Below are positions 34,262 through 43,115 of a stretch of DNA of 64,000 bases, piece by piece. The position numbers and the translations under genes were made by a program. Source of the stretch: Myxococcales bacterium (GTDB lineage: Bacteria > Myxococcota_A > Bradymonadia > UBA7976 > UBA1532); NCBI GenBank assembly GCA_020633435.1, contig JACKDP010000011.1:1-64000 (forward strand), in the 5' to 3' direction. Position 1 is the stretch's first letter, and every line of letters starts with the position of its first letter. The notes beneath the pieces are model-generated. The model did not search any database and was not told where the DNA came from. It was given only the letters and a program-made list of their open reading frames with translations.

Positions 34262-35812
34262 TTACTCGAAGCAGACCGCGGGCAGCATGGCCTCGCGGTA
34301 GAAGACGACCGAGCCGAGGTCCAGCTCAGCGGTCCAGAGGCCGGCGAACGTGCCGTCGTGGGCGGCCACGTCGCGGGCGACGCGGGAGTTCGTGAGGATG
34401 CCGGGGGCGTCGGCCGCCTCGGTGAGGCCGATGCTGGCGGGGTCCGCCCGATCGTCGAAGCCCCGGAAGCGGATCCGGCTGCAGTCCTCCTCCTGCATGA
34501 CATCGTCGGCGCAGACCAGCACCCCCATGATCCCCGCGGCCATGTCGGCGCCGCCCACCGGCGAGAACAGGGCGTTCGTCGCCATCTGGCCGAGCTGGAG
34601 CGACACCGCCGCCTGGCGGCCCTGGGCCGTCCAGTCCGTCGCGAGGACCTGGCCGTTGTCGGCGTCCGTCCACAGGAGGCGCGGCGGGTTGGCGCCCGCG
34701 ACGAAGCGCGGGCTCCGGCCGGCCAGGGCGTTGCCCTGGTAGTCGACGAGCTCCGGCGGGCCATCGCCGGGCATGCCCAGGTTGACGGTGCCCACCCGGA
34801 TGCCCTGCTCGCCCACCGCGCGGCCGTCGAAGGCCAGGTGGATCTTCGGGCCGTCGGGGGTGAGGATCAGCTCGCCGGTCAGGTGCGCCTCGTCCAGGTC
34901 GCCCGCGGCGAGCGGGGGCCCCAGCGGCGTGGCGGGGGGGCTGGTGCCATCCGGGTTGAAGTGGACCTGCCGGAGCTGGGTCGAGCCGCCGGACCGCGAC
35001 AGCCAGAACATGAACCAGCCGGCCGGATCGGCGACGAGCACCGGCGCGCTCACGGCGTCGTCGGGCTCGCCCACGCCCAGGCTCTCAAGCACGCGGGTGC
35101 CATCGACCCGGGAGAAGTGCACGTTGTCGTCGGTGGACCAGGCCACGCCGAGCACGTTGCCCGACACCGAGAGCGCGACGCGCTCGGCCCCTTCGGAGAC
35201 CCCCACCGACGCGCCCGGCTGGACCGTGACGCCCGCGATGGGCGGCCCCCGCAGGATGCGCACCCGGCTCGGCTCGCCGAACACGATGGCGAAGACGGGC
35301 TCGCCGCCCTGCCAGATCATGCGGGCGTCGCGGAGCGTCTGCGAGGTGACGATGGCCTCCGGCGGCAGGGCCGGGGGCACGCAGACGTCGCCGCCCGCGC
35401 CACCCTGGCCACCAACGCCGCCGGCGCCGCCTTGACCCCCGGCGCCACCTTGACCCCCGGCGCCGCCCTGGCCCCGGCGCCGCCCTGGCCCCCAGCGCCG
35501 CCCCCTGGCCCGCAGCGCCGCCCACGCCCCGGCGCCGCCCATGCCGCCCGCGCCGCCCATGCCACCCGCGCCGCCCATGCCGCTCGCGTCGGGACCGGCG
35601 TCCACGCCGCCCCCGGCGCCGCCGCCGCCCGCCCCACCGATGGGCTCGTCGCCATCGCTGTGGACGCAGAGGCGGCTCTGCGGATCACAGAGCTCCTCGG
35701 GGCCGCACTCGCCCGTCGCGCCGGGCGTGCAGGCGGGCCGCTCCGGGAAGCTGATGCAGCTCGCCAGCAAGACCGCCGGGCCGACCGCGGCCCAGCTCGG
35801 GAATCTCCCCAT
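34262..35812 (-). CDS. Lipoprotein with Gly-rich linker and beta-propeller-like domain
   Basis: ATG 35812 overlaps the TPR gene stop by one base (TGATG). The product has a lipobox LLASC, a short Cys-rich segment (CTPGATGECGPEELCD, LCVH), a Gly-Ala-Met linker, and about 350 residues of repeated beta-strand pairs (for example PVFAIVFGE, VLGVAWSTDDN, PRLLWTDADNGQVLATDW) that suggest a beta-propeller. The linker is interrupted by about 20 Arg- and Trp-rich residues. There the Gly-Ala-Gly pattern continues in the other two frames, as if single C bases were missing near 35474, 35501 and 35527. The frame recovers, so the C-terminal domain is intact. Function unknown; surface exposed. Confidence 0.65.
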   Translation of the reverse strand: MGRFPSWAAVGPAVLLASCISFPERPACTPGATGECGPEELCDPQSRLCVHSDGDEPIGGAGGGGAGGGVDAGPDASGMGGAGGMGGAGGMGGAGAWAALRARGRRWGPGRRRGQGGAGGQGGAGGQGGAGGVGGQGGAGGDVCVPPALPPEAIVTSQTLRDARMIWQGGEPVFAIVFGEPSRVRILRGPPIAGVTVQPGASVGVSEGAERVALSVSGNVLGVAWSTDDNVHFSRVDGTRVLESLGVGEPDDAVSAPVLVADPAGWFMFWLSRSGGSTQLRQVHFNPDGTSPPATPLGPPLAAGDLDEAHLTGELILTPDGPKIHLAFDGRAVGEQGIRVGTVNLGMPGDGPPELVDYQGNALAGRSPRFVAGANPPRLLWTDADNGQVLATDWTAQGRQAAVSLQLGQMATNALFSPVGGADMAAGIMGVLVCADDVMQEEDCSRIRFRGFDDRADPASIGLTEAADAPGILTNSRVARDVAAHDGTFAGLWTAELDLGSVVFYREAMLPAVCFE

Positions 35813-36609
35813 CAGAACGTCCCCCCCAGCACGAGGCCCCCCGGCCCCACCCCCAGCCGCGTCCCGCCCGGCAGGGGCTCGTCGCGCAGCAGCAGCAGCG
35901 TCACCCCGGCCCCCGCCGCGGCGACCCCGAGCCCGATGCCCGACCAGCCCAGCGTCTCGTAGAGCGAGGCGTCCGACTCCAGGGCCTTGTAGCGATCGAG
36001 GCCCGGCCGGTCGGGCCGCAACCCCTCGGCATCACTGGCCTTGGACGACGCGACCGCCAGCAGGGCGCCGCCGCCCAGCGCCAGCACGCCGCCGCCGACC
36101 ACCAGGATCCACGAGCCGAGCTGGCTCTCCCCCACCGTCGTCGCGGCGCGGGCCTCGGTCGGCGGCGGGGCGTCGACCACCTTCGCCGCGTCGGCCCGGG
36201 CCTTCTCGGCGTCCGCCTTCGCGCGCTCGGCCTCGGCGCGGGCCGAGTCGGCGTCGCTCTGGGCCCGGGCGGCGCTGCGCAGCAGGGCGAGCCGCTGCTC
36301 CACCTGCTTGCGGTCGGAGGCGTCCGGCACCCGGTCCAGGTAGCGCTGGAAGAACCGCCCCGCCTCATCGAACTGCCGCAGCTCCTCGTGGGCGCGGCCG
36401 ATGTTGTAGAGCAGCACGGGCACCGGATCGAGCAGGTAGGCCTCCTCGAAGGCCTTCAGCGCGTCGGCGTACTGCTTGTTGGCGAAGGCCTGCTCTCCTC
36501 GGCTGAAGATCTGCTGGGCCTGGGTGCGGGCCGTCCCCTGGGCGAGGACGAGGGAAGGCGACATGCCGAGGGCGGCAGCCGCCACGACAGACAAGCGCGG
36601 GCTCCACAT
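35812..36609 (-). CDS. TPR protein with Ala-rich coiled coil and two membrane helices
   Basis: The 265-residue protein starts with a signal peptide (to LVLAQG). TPR-type helices follow (RGEQAFANKQYADALKAFEEAYLLDPVPVLLYNIGRAHEEL), then a Glu/Ala-rich coiled coil of about 40 residues (AEAERAKADAEKARADAAK) and two hydrophobic segments near 175-195 and 220-240. It ends in GLVLGGTF. This layout is common among myxobacterial envelope proteins of unknown role. A TAGCTT box seven bases before the ATG suggests a leaderless mRNA. Its stop overlaps the following lipoprotein gene by one base, so the pair is coupled. Confidence 0.8.
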   Translation of the reverse strand: MWSPRLSVVAAAALGMSPSLVLAQGTARTQAQQIFSRGEQAFANKQYADALKAFEEAYLLDPVPVLLYNIGRAHEELRQFDEAGRFFQRYLDRVPDASDRKQVEQRLALLRSAARAQSDADSARAEAERAKADAEKARADAAKVVDAPPPTEARAATTVGESQLGSWILVVGGGVLALGGGALLAVASSKASDAEGLRPDRPGLDRYKALESDASLYETLGWSGIGLGVAAAGAGVTLLLLRDEPLPGGTRLGVGPGGLVLGGTF

Positions 36610-36622
36610 GCCGTCGAAGCTA
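36610..36622 (-). promoter_or_regulatory. Candidate -10 box placed for a leaderless transcript
   Basis: TAGCTT (36622-36617, minus strand) lies seven bases before the ATG at 36609. The same hexamer forms the -10 of the likely rpsT promoter. The -35 region is poor. Confidence 0.35.
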
Positions 36623-36659
36623 CCAGAGGATGCGGCGAGAATGCCCGCACTTCCGAGGG

Positions 36660-36905
36660 TCAGTCTTCCTCAAGGCGCCACTTCACGCTCCGCACGAAGG
36701 CGGTGCAGCAGCCGGTGACGTGGTAGTCGTAGCGCGTCCCCACCCGGCCGCGCACCGTGACGGTGGGCTCGCGACCGTGGACCTGGCAGACCATCAGCTC
36801 GATGCGCTTGCGGATGCGGCGGCGCAGCTCGTCCAGGACGAGGGCCTCCACCGCCGCCTCGTGGCGCGCGTCGGTGGCCGGCAAGATCTCCAGGATGATG
36901 GGCAT
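36660..36905 (-). CDS. Small conserved-looking protein of unknown function
   Basis: The ATG at 36905 lies two bases past the stop of the yqhA-like gene, so they are probably co-translated. The 81-residue product is mostly soluble: MPIILEILPATD, a helical Glu/Arg-rich segment, then beta-like PTVTVRGRVGTRYDYHVTGCCTAF and a charged end. The CC pair near residue 67 is the only notable feature. No signal peptide or membrane helix is seen. I do not recognise a family. Confidence 0.55.
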   Translation of the reverse strand: MPIILEILPATDARHEAAVEALVLDELRRRIRKRIELMVCQVHGREPTVTVRGRVGTRYDYHVTGCCTAFVRSVKWRLEED

Positions 36906-36907
36906 GG

Positions 36908-37414
36908 TCAGTGGCCGGCCTTCGACTTCAGGCGATCGGTCAGGGCGAAGAGCACCCCGGAGATCACGAAGGTCATGTGGATGCCCACCTTCCAGGCGAG
37001 CTGCTCATGGCCCAGCTGCTCCGCGTTCATGAACGCCTTGAGCAGCTCGATGCCCGAGATGGCGACGATGGAGCCGATGAGCTTGAGCTTGAGCTCCGAG
37101 AAGCCCACATGGCCCATCCACTCCGGCCGGTCCTCGCTGGCGCCGGTGTCGATGCGGGAGACGAAGCTCTCGTAGCCCGCGAAGATGACGATGAGCAGCA
37201 GGTTGGCCACCAGGACCACGTCGATGAGGGTCAGCAGGCCGATGATGACCTCGGCCCCCGATCCCTCCAGGACCAGCGGGACGAAGCCGATGAAGCCCTT
37301 GACGAACTTCACCAGCAGGAGGCCCATCGCCAGGACGAGGCCGACGTAGAAGGGGGCGAGGACCCACCGGCTCGCGAAGATGAGCCTCTCCAGCGCGTGC
37401 TCGATCGCTCTCAA
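36908..37414 (-). CDS. yqhA: UPF0114 family membrane protein YqhA
   Basis: The sequence follows E. coli YqhA closely: ASRWVLAPFYVGLVLAMG, TLIDVVLVANLLLIVIFAGYESFVSRID, SIVAISGIELLKAFM and MTFVISGVLFALTDRL. It has about four membrane helices. The family role is unknown. I place the start at TTG 37414, which has an AAAGGTG ribosome site four bases upstream and leaves a short N-terminus as in relatives. An ATG ten codons earlier (37444) has no ribosome site. The product is then 168 residues. It follows the FemAB-like gene and is the second-last gene of the leftward run. Confidence 0.88.
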   Translation of the reverse strand: MRAIEHALERLIFASRWVLAPFYVGLVLAMGLLLVKFVKGFIGFVPLVLEGSGAEVIIGLLTLIDVVLVANLLLIVIFAGYESFVSRIDTGASEDRPEWMGHVGFSELKLKLIGSIVAISGIELLKAFMNAEQLGHEQLAWKVGIHMTFVISGVLFALTDRLKSKAGH

Positions 37415-37474
37415 GTGACACCTTTCCGGGTTGGTTGCGGGCATCAGATGATCGGCGGGCCCGCGGGATGCGCG

Positions 37475-38404
37475 TCAGCGCAATGCCTGCACGCGATCGA
37501 CGAGCCGGGCCCGCGCCGAGAGGGCCACGCGCCACCGGGCGACGGGCTCGAAGGCCCCGCCGAAGCGCCGCTTGAAGTCGGCGATGCCGGCCAGGCGCGG
37601 GTCCGTCGTCCCCGGGCGCACGCCCCCGAGGTCGTAGGCGGGCACGCCGCGCTCGATGAGCCGGGCCATCACGTCGACGTGGGCCAGGACGGCGGCCCCC
37701 ACGGGCCCGGGGCGCCGCACGCCGCCGTGCAGGTACCAGCCGCGCCGGGCGTCGTAGGGCACCAGCGCCGCCGCCTGCAGGGCCCCGTCGGCGTAGACCC
37801 CCACCTGCAGCGTCGGGATGGCCGGGCTCTCCAGGAGCCGCCGCAGGTAGGCCTCCGAGAAGGGCAGCGCCTTGTCGCCGTGGGCGTAGGTCTCGCGCAA
37901 GAGCGCAATGAATTCGGCAGGATGCACGCGCTCCCGCGTCTCGAGACCGTCGCGCAGGCCTCGCCGCCAGTCCCGCCGGTGGCCCGACGACAGGCCCTGC
38001 ACGACGGCGTCCAGGCCGCCGCGCAGGTCGACGACGTAGGTGCCGAAGTCCGCCGCCTCGGCGCCCGGGGGCAGGGCCTCGGGGGGCCAGCGCGCCATGT
38101 TGAACTGGCAGTCCACCACGTCGACGCCCTCGGCCCGGGCGGCGTCCAGCAGGTCGGCGAGGGCGGCCCGGGCGTCGCCGGGGGCCCCCACCCAGTCCGG
38201 CTCGCCCAGCAGGGCCCAGCGGCGGTAGAGGCCCGGCACCCGAACGTCCCGCAGGGCGACGCGGGCGAGGCGCGCCCCGTCCACCACCCACTCCAGCACC
38301 CGGTAGCGGCCGGCGTCGCGCTTGTGGCGGTGCCAGGCGAGCCGCTGGAAGACGGCCTCCGGGCGACCGCGGGCGGCGTCGGCGGGGGGGAGCCAGCGCG
38401 CCAC
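37475..38404 (-). CDS. FemAB/GNAT-type peptidyl- or acyl-transferase
   Basis: GTG 38404 lies one base after the stop of the preceding gene. The 309-residue protein resembles the FemAB group of GNAT-fold enzymes: an N-terminal half with WALLGEPDW and VVDCQFNMARWP, a middle SSGHRRDWRRGLRDGLETR, LPFSEAYLRRLL, and the typical end ERGVPAYDLGGVRPG followed by GIADFKRRFGG. FemAB-like enzymes add amino acids from aminoacyl-tRNA to lipid II. In polysaccharide loci related proteins are thought to acylate sugars or cell-wall precursors. The location next to glycosyltransferases supports the second role, by inference. Confidence 0.75.
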   Translation of the reverse strand: MARWLPPADAARGRPEAVFQRLAWHRHKRDAGRYRVLEWVVDGARLARVALRDVRVPGLYRRWALLGEPDWVGAPGDARAALADLLDAARAEGVDVVDCQFNMARWPPEALPPGAEAADFGTYVVDLRGGLDAVVQGLSSGHRRDWRRGLRDGLETRERVHPAEFIALLRETYAHGDKALPFSEAYLRRLLESPAIPTLQVGVYADGALQAAALVPYDARRGWYLHGGVRRPGPVGAAVLAHVDVMARLIERGVPAYDLGGVRPGTTDPRLAGIADFKRRFGGAFEPVARWRVALSARARLVDRVQALR

Positions 38405-38405
38405 G

Positions 38406-39542
38406 CTAGACGCGGTCCAGCCGGGTGGCCCAGGCGTGCAGGACCCAGCCCAGGTGGTAGGGCCGCGACGTCCGGTTGACGCGCAGGGCCCACGGCCGCT
38501 CGGCCACGGGGGAGGCCAGGCCCGCCCACGAGGTGGCCCAGCCCAGGCGGTAGGCGACGCGGTTGAGGGGGTAGACGCGGCGGATGGCCCGCCAGATGGC
38601 CTGCTCGTCGGCGTCGACCATCGGGGCGTCCAGCTCGTTGTTCCACAGCCAGCCCAGGCTCTCGCGGCAGACGGCCCGGTAGTCGCGGCCGTTGGCCTCG
38701 CCGAGCACGGCCAGCGTCATGGGGGCCATGGCGTCCTGGTGCACGGCGTAGACGGGGTAGCGCTCGGTGACGCGCCCGCTGGGGGCGTGGTAGCGCCAGG
38801 GCCAGCCGAAGAACGGATCGCGCAGCGCGATGAGCTGGTCGGCGCAGCGCGTCGCCACCCGTATGGCCTCGGCGTCGCCGAAGACGCGGCCGTAGGTGGC
38901 CAGGGCGTAGACCCAGTAGATCTGGGTGGAGAAGAGGGCCTGGGGCCGCAGCAGCGGGTTGCCGCCGAGGAAGTGGTCGAAGAGGCCGCCGCCCTCCTTC
39001 CAGCACCGCTCGATGGCCAGATTCCGCAGCATCTTCGCGGCCTTGCGCACGGCGGGGTCGTCGTCGCGGGTGGCGTGCAGGGCGAGCCCCGTCAGGGCCC
39101 AGGCCAGCTCGCGCCCCACCACGCCGTCCAGATCGCGGTCGAGGGCCTTGAGCAGCTTCGGCACCACCGCCTCGGCCACCCCGGCCTGCACCGTGACGTC
39201 GGCCCAGAGGGCCATGCCCAGGTGGTCGACGTCGGGCTTCGCGTGGCGCGCCAGGCCGCTGTGCAGCAGCGTCGCGGCGTCCAGCGTGGTGGCGAAGCCG
39301 GCCTGCTTCGCCTCGTGGATGCCCAGGCAGCTCATGACCGTGTAGCGCACCCCCAGGTGCTCCACCGTCTCCCGGGCGCCGGTCTCCAGGGAGATGGAGA
39401 ACAGCGTCTCACGGGCCGGATCGTACATCCGCTCCAGCCCGGCCAGGGACAGGCGGACGAGGTCCTCCACGCGGGCGCGGTCGATGACGGGCGCGGGGCG
39501 GGTGGGCGTGGCCGCCCCGAGGCGGCCGACAGATGGGCGCAT
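38406..39542 (-). CDS. Alpha/alpha-toroid-like protein of a polysaccharide locus
   Basis: ATG 39542 overlaps the methyltransferase stop by one base (TGATG). The 378-residue soluble protein is helical, with repeated aromatic-rich helices (YTVMSCLGIHEA, ELAWALTGLALHATRDDD, STQIYWVYALATYGR, WPWRYHAPSGRV, YPVYAVHQDAMAPMTLAVL). This looks like a six-hairpin toroid as in glycoside hydrolases, lyases and C5-epimerases. No catalytic motif was identified with confidence. Within a polysaccharide operon it may trim or modify the glycan. The assignment to the fold is a visual judgement. Confidence 0.55.
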   Translation of the reverse strand: MRPSVGRLGAATPTRPAPVIDRARVEDLVRLSLAGLERMYDPARETLFSISLETGARETVEHLGVRYTVMSCLGIHEAKQAGFATTLDAATLLHSGLARHAKPDVDHLGMALWADVTVQAGVAEAVVPKLLKALDRDLDGVVGRELAWALTGLALHATRDDDPAVRKAAKMLRNLAIERCWKEGGGLFDHFLGGNPLLRPQALFSTQIYWVYALATYGRVFGDAEAIRVATRCADQLIALRDPFFGWPWRYHAPSGRVTERYPVYAVHQDAMAPMTLAVLGEANGRDYRAVCRESLGWLWNNELDAPMVDADEQAIWRAIRRVYPLNRVAYRLGWATSWAGLASPVAERPWALRVNRTSRPYHLGWVLHAWATRLDRV

Positions 39543-40315
39543 CACGGCTCCCCTCCTGCCAGGTCGGCGCGCACGAGCAGCCAGTTGTCCTGGCTGCGGC
39601 GCGGGTGGCGCAGGTGGTTGAGGGCGCCGAAGAGCTTGTAGAGCAGGCGGCCCTCGTGGTTCTCGAACTCGGTGTTCCCGCAGGACGGGCACAGGGTGTG
39701 GCGGCCGTGCTTCCACAGCCCCAGGCCGCGGGTGCGCAGGCGCAGGAGGGCGGGGCTGTAGGGCCGCACCTTCCAGACGCGCTGCACCGTCAGCCGGGCG
39801 TCCACCGGGAAGAGCGGCAGGATGCTCGCCTCGTCCAGGCTCTGCTGGTGGCCGTGCAGGTGGAACTCCGTCCCGCACCGCGGGCAGCGGTGGCTCGACT
39901 CCAGCAGCTGCTCCCGGTAGGGCACCGTCACGAGGACGGCCCGGCGCGCGACGCGGCAGAGCTCGGCCACCGCGGCGGCCACGTCGGCCGGGGGCAGGTG
40001 CTCCAGCACCTCGCAGCAGGTCACGAGATCCACCGACGCGTCGGCGAAGGGCAGGCGCAGGATGGAGGAGCGCACGGCGGGCCGCTGGACGTTGCGCAGG
40101 CCGCGCCAGCCCAGGTCGGTGCCGTAGGCGCGGGGCACCGGCAGGCGGTGCAGGAGCGTGCCCGGGCCACAGCCCACGTCCAGGGCCGTCTCGACGCCGG
40201 GGGGCAGCAGGGCCAGGGTGGCGTCGATGCGCACCCCCTCCGAGCGCGAGAGCGGGTGCTCGGCCGGGATGTCGTGGGCGGCGGTCTGCTCGAAGAGCGC
40301 GGCGGTGTCGGTCAT
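39542..40315 (-). CDS. SAM-dependent methyltransferase with zinc-ribbon-like motifs
   Basis: ATG 40315 overlaps the glycosyltransferase stop by four bases. The 257-residue protein has the class I SAM-binding motif ALDVGCGPGTLLHRL near residue 45, TDLGWRGLRNV near 65, and VTCCEVLEHLPPADV near 100. Two CxxC motifs, CPRCGTEF near 157 and CPSCGNTEFEN near 215, could bind a zinc ion together. Such enzymes in polysaccharide loci methylate sugars or lipid-linked glycans. The zinc-like insert is unusual and the target is unknown. Confidence 0.78.
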   Translation of the reverse strand: MTDTAALFEQTAAHDIPAEHPLSRSEGVRIDATLALLPPGVETALDVGCGPGTLLHRLPVPRAYGTDLGWRGLRNVQRPAVRSSILRLPFADASVDLVTCCEVLEHLPPADVAAAVAELCRVARRAVLVTVPYREQLLESSHRCPRCGTEFHLHGHQQSLDEASILPLFPVDARLTVQRVWKVRPYSPALLRLRTRGLGLWKHGRHTLCPSCGNTEFENHEGRLLYKLFGALNHLRHPRRSQDNWLLVRADLAGGEP

Positions 40316-41616
40316 CGCGCCGCCCCGTCGAAGATGCGCCCGAGCGCCGCGCCGAAGGCGGCCGCGGTGTACCGCTGCAACCCCTGGGAATCTGGAGAGA
40401 AAGCGCCGCGGTCGAGGCGGCGCTCCAGGGCGCGGACGATGGCGGCCTCGTCCAGATCCACCCGCTCCCCCGCCCGCGTCTCGGCGAAGACGGCGTCCAG
40501 CTCGCGGTTGGGCGACACCGACAGGATGGGCCGGCCGGCGGCCAGGTAGTCGTAGATCTTGCCGGAGATCTGGAGGCCGTGGTTGGGGCCCATCAGGTCC
40601 AGCAGGACGTCGGCGGTGCCCAGCAGCGAGGGCGAGTCCGGGAAGGACAGCCAGCCGTGCTGGCGGATGTAGGGCGCGAGGCCCAGGCCCTCCCAGGTGG
40701 CCTGATCCGCCGGCGTGACCTCGCCGAGGGTGATGAACTCGAGCTGCCCGGGCTGCAGGCCGCGCTCGTCGATGACGCGCTTGAGGGCCCCCAGGAAGAG
40801 GCCCGCGTTCTTCGTCGGCCGCAGGTGGCCGTAGTAGATGATGCGGAAGGGATCGGCCGCCGTCGGGGCCGGGCCGGGGGGGCCGTAGAGCGCCGGATCG
40901 AACTGGTTGCGCAGGAAGGTGAAGCGCTCCGCGGGGATGGCCCCGAGGTAGTGGCGCACATGGGCCTCGTGGGCGGACGCCGTGTTCAGGATGACCTTCG
41001 CCGCGCTGCGGAAGAGGCGCTCCTCGATGGCCTCCACCGCCTTGAGCCCGGAGGCCGTCCACGACGCCCGGTAGTTGGGCTCCAGGGACCAGGGATCGCG
41101 CAGGTCGAGCACCATCGGCACGCCGAGGGCGCGGCGGACGGCGTCGGCCAGCAGCAGGGCCGAGAACGGGCCGGCGTTGGCGTACACCAGCTCGACGCGC
41201 TGGGCGCGGGCGAAGCGCAGCACCCCCGGCAGGGCCCAGGGCAGGTACTTGGTGAAGCGGTCCATGGCGGCGAAGGCGCCGCGGGCCTCGTCGAGCAGGC
41301 GCTCCACCCGGCCCGGCGTGCGGGTCTCGCGGGCCTGGGCCTTGTACTGGGCCGACCAGCCCGACGCGGCGCCGCCCCGCAGGCGGTCCCGGGCGTCCTC
41401 GGCCCAGGCCACGGGCCCGCCGCGCAGGGTGCGCAGCATCGGCACCGGCGGCACCAGCGCCTCCAGGTGGGCGTCGCGCTCCATGTCGGCGGGCAGCGCC
41501 ACGACGGCGGCCTCCCACCCGTGGTCGGGCAGGTGGCGGCACGCGTGGAGCGCGCGCTTCGCCCCGACGTAGTTCATCGGCACGAAGTATGGAGAAATAC
41601 AGAGAAACTTCCGCAT
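40312..41616 (-). CDS. Glycosyltransferase, GT4-like (GT-B fold)
   Basis: ATG 41616 comes two bases after the flippase stop. The 434-residue protein begins FLCISPYFVPMNYVGAKRALH and has VLDLRDPW near residue 170, RIIYYGHLRPTKNAGLFL near 268, GLQISGKIYDYLAAGRPILSVS near 355 and AVFAETRAGERV near 385. The GKxYDYLAxGRPILxxS segment is a common donor-binding region of GT4-like enzymes. It shares layout and motifs with the second glycosyltransferase at 43112-44395, so they may be paralogues. Sugar donor and acceptor are unknown. It acts on the cytoplasmic side before export by the adjacent flippase. Confidence 0.83.
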   Translation of the reverse strand: MRKFLCISPYFVPMNYVGAKRALHACRHLPDHGWEAAVVALPADMERDAHLEALVPPVPMLRTLRGGPVAWAEDARDRLRGGAASGWSAQYKAQARETRTPGRVERLLDEARGAFAAMDRFTKYLPWALPGVLRFARAQRVELVYANAGPFSALLLADAVRRALGVPMVLDLRDPWSLEPNYRASWTASGLKAVEAIEERLFRSAAKVILNTASAHEAHVRHYLGAIPAERFTFLRNQFDPALYGPPGPAPTAADPFRIIYYGHLRPTKNAGLFLGALKRVIDERGLQPGQLEFITLGEVTPADQATWEGLGLAPYIRQHGWLSFPDSPSLLGTADVLLDLMGPNHGLQISGKIYDYLAAGRPILSVSPNRELDAVFAETRAGERVDLDEAAIVRALERRLDRGAFSPDSQGLQRYTAAAFGAALGRIFDGAAR

Positions 41617-41618
41617 CT

Positions 41619-43115
41619 TCAGGTCCCCCGGCGGTTCATGCGGCCGGTCAGGAAGTGCAGCACGTAGCGCAGGTCGGCGGCGCTGAGCAAGCCGACCACG
41701 CGCCCCAGCACCAGGTACACGGCGAAGTAGCCCGCGCTGCCCGCCGCCAGGGCCACGCCGTCGGAGGGCAGCCAGGGCAGGACGAGGGCCAGGGGCACGG
41801 CGGCCACGGCGGCCACCCCGAGCGGCGCGGCGGCGCGCAGCCAGGGCATGACGGTGGACCAGCGCAGGTCCAGCTCGCGGCGGATGACGGCGAGCAGCAG
41901 GCCGATGGCGACGCCCTGGGCGGCGATGGAGGCCACCGCGGGGCCGGCGAGGCCAAAGAGCTGGTAGAACGGGTAGTTGAGGGCGGCGTTCGCCAGCAGG
42001 CCGGCCAGCGAGGCCACCAGCACGGGCCGGGTGCGCCCCAGCGCGCGGACGACGGCGCCGTAGCCGCACAGGCGCATGGGCAGCAGGCACAGGTACACCC
42101 GGAACGGCACGGTGGCCTCGTCGTAGTCGGCGCTGAAGAGCACCCGCATCAGCGGCCCCGCCAGCACGAAGGCCACCACGAAGACGGGCATCATCACCAG
42201 GGCCACCTTCACCGCCGAGTCGTGCCAGAGCGAGACGAAGGCGTCCTTCTGGCCATCCCGCCACGACACCACCAGCGCCGGCACCAGGGCCGTCGTCACC
42301 GAGTAGGCCAGCGCCGGCACCAGCGGCAGCTCGATGGCGCCCACGGTGTAGACGGCGAAGACCTCGGCCGCGCAGAGCGTGACGATGAGGTACTTGTCGA
42401 GCTGGACGTTGAGCTTGCCGACGATCTGGGAGAGCGCCAGGGGCAGCCCGTAGTTGAAGAGGTCGCGCCGGCGCCACTGGTCGCGGACGCCGGGGCCGCG
42501 GTCCCCCTCGGCGATGAAGACGAAGTACACCAGGAAGGCGACGCCGCGCAGGATGGCCACGCTGGCGAAAAGCCCAATGATCCAGAGCAGATCCAGGCCG
42601 AGCCAGGCGGGGACGACCATGGAGGCGAAGCGGCTCAGGTAGAAGAGCAGCGTCACCCAGAAGGCGCCGCGGAACTTCTCGACGGCGATGAGGTAGCCCG
42701 GCAGCGTCTGGCCCGGGAAGTCGAAGAGCAGGCTCAGGGCGACCAGGCCCAGGGCCCCCTCCGCGCCGGGGGCCTGGCCCCACTCGGCCACGAGGCCGCC
42801 GCCGAAGAAGAGCAGCAGGGCCCAGGGGATGGCGAGCAGCACCAGGATGGCGCCGATCTGCAGGCCCAGGGCGCGGCCCACCTGGGGGCCGAGGCGCGGC
42901 ACGAAGAACGACACGGCCGAGGGCAGGCCCAGCGGCCCGAGGGCGTTGGCCGTCTCCTGCACCATGTAGACGAAGGCCACCACCGCGAACTCGGGCTTGG
43001 GCAGCAGCCGCGTCAGGCAGACGATGACCAGCATGTTGAGCAGCCCGCCCACGAGGCGGGCCTGGGAGACCAGCCCCGCCCCGGCGGCCAGCCGGCGGCG
43101 TTCGGCGTCGGTCAT
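41619..43115 (-). CDS. Wzx-like polysaccharide flippase (MATE/MOP superfamily)
   Basis: ATG 43115 overlaps the upstream glycosyltransferase stop by four bases. The 498-residue protein has about 12-14 hydrophobic helices and the layout of the MOP superfamily: LVSQARLVGGLLNMLVIVCLTRLLPKPEF near the start, LGLPSAVSFFVPRLG near residue 65, NYGLPLALSQIVGKLNVQLDKYLI near 225 and VLFSADYDEATVPFRVYL near 330. Such proteins flip lipid-linked oligosaccharides across the inner membrane. No Wzy polymerase is seen in the window, so the glycan may be a short unit or the polymerase may lie elsewhere. Confidence 0.88.
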   Translation of the reverse strand: MTDAERRRLAAGAGLVSQARLVGGLLNMLVIVCLTRLLPKPEFAVVAFVYMVQETANALGPLGLPSAVSFFVPRLGPQVGRALGLQIGAILVLLAIPWALLLFFGGGLVAEWGQAPGAEGALGLVALSLLFDFPGQTLPGYLIAVEKFRGAFWVTLLFYLSRFASMVVPAWLGLDLLWIIGLFASVAILRGVAFLVYFVFIAEGDRGPGVRDQWRRRDLFNYGLPLALSQIVGKLNVQLDKYLIVTLCAAEVFAVYTVGAIELPLVPALAYSVTTALVPALVVSWRDGQKDAFVSLWHDSAVKVALVMMPVFVVAFVLAGPLMRVLFSADYDEATVPFRVYLCLLPMRLCGYGAVVRALGRTRPVLVASLAGLLANAALNYPFYQLFGLAGPAVASIAAQGVAIGLLLAVIRRELDLRWSTVMPWLRAAAPLGVAAVAAVPLALVLPWLPSDGVALAAGSAGYFAVYLVLGRVVGLLSAADLRYVLHFLTGRMNRRGT

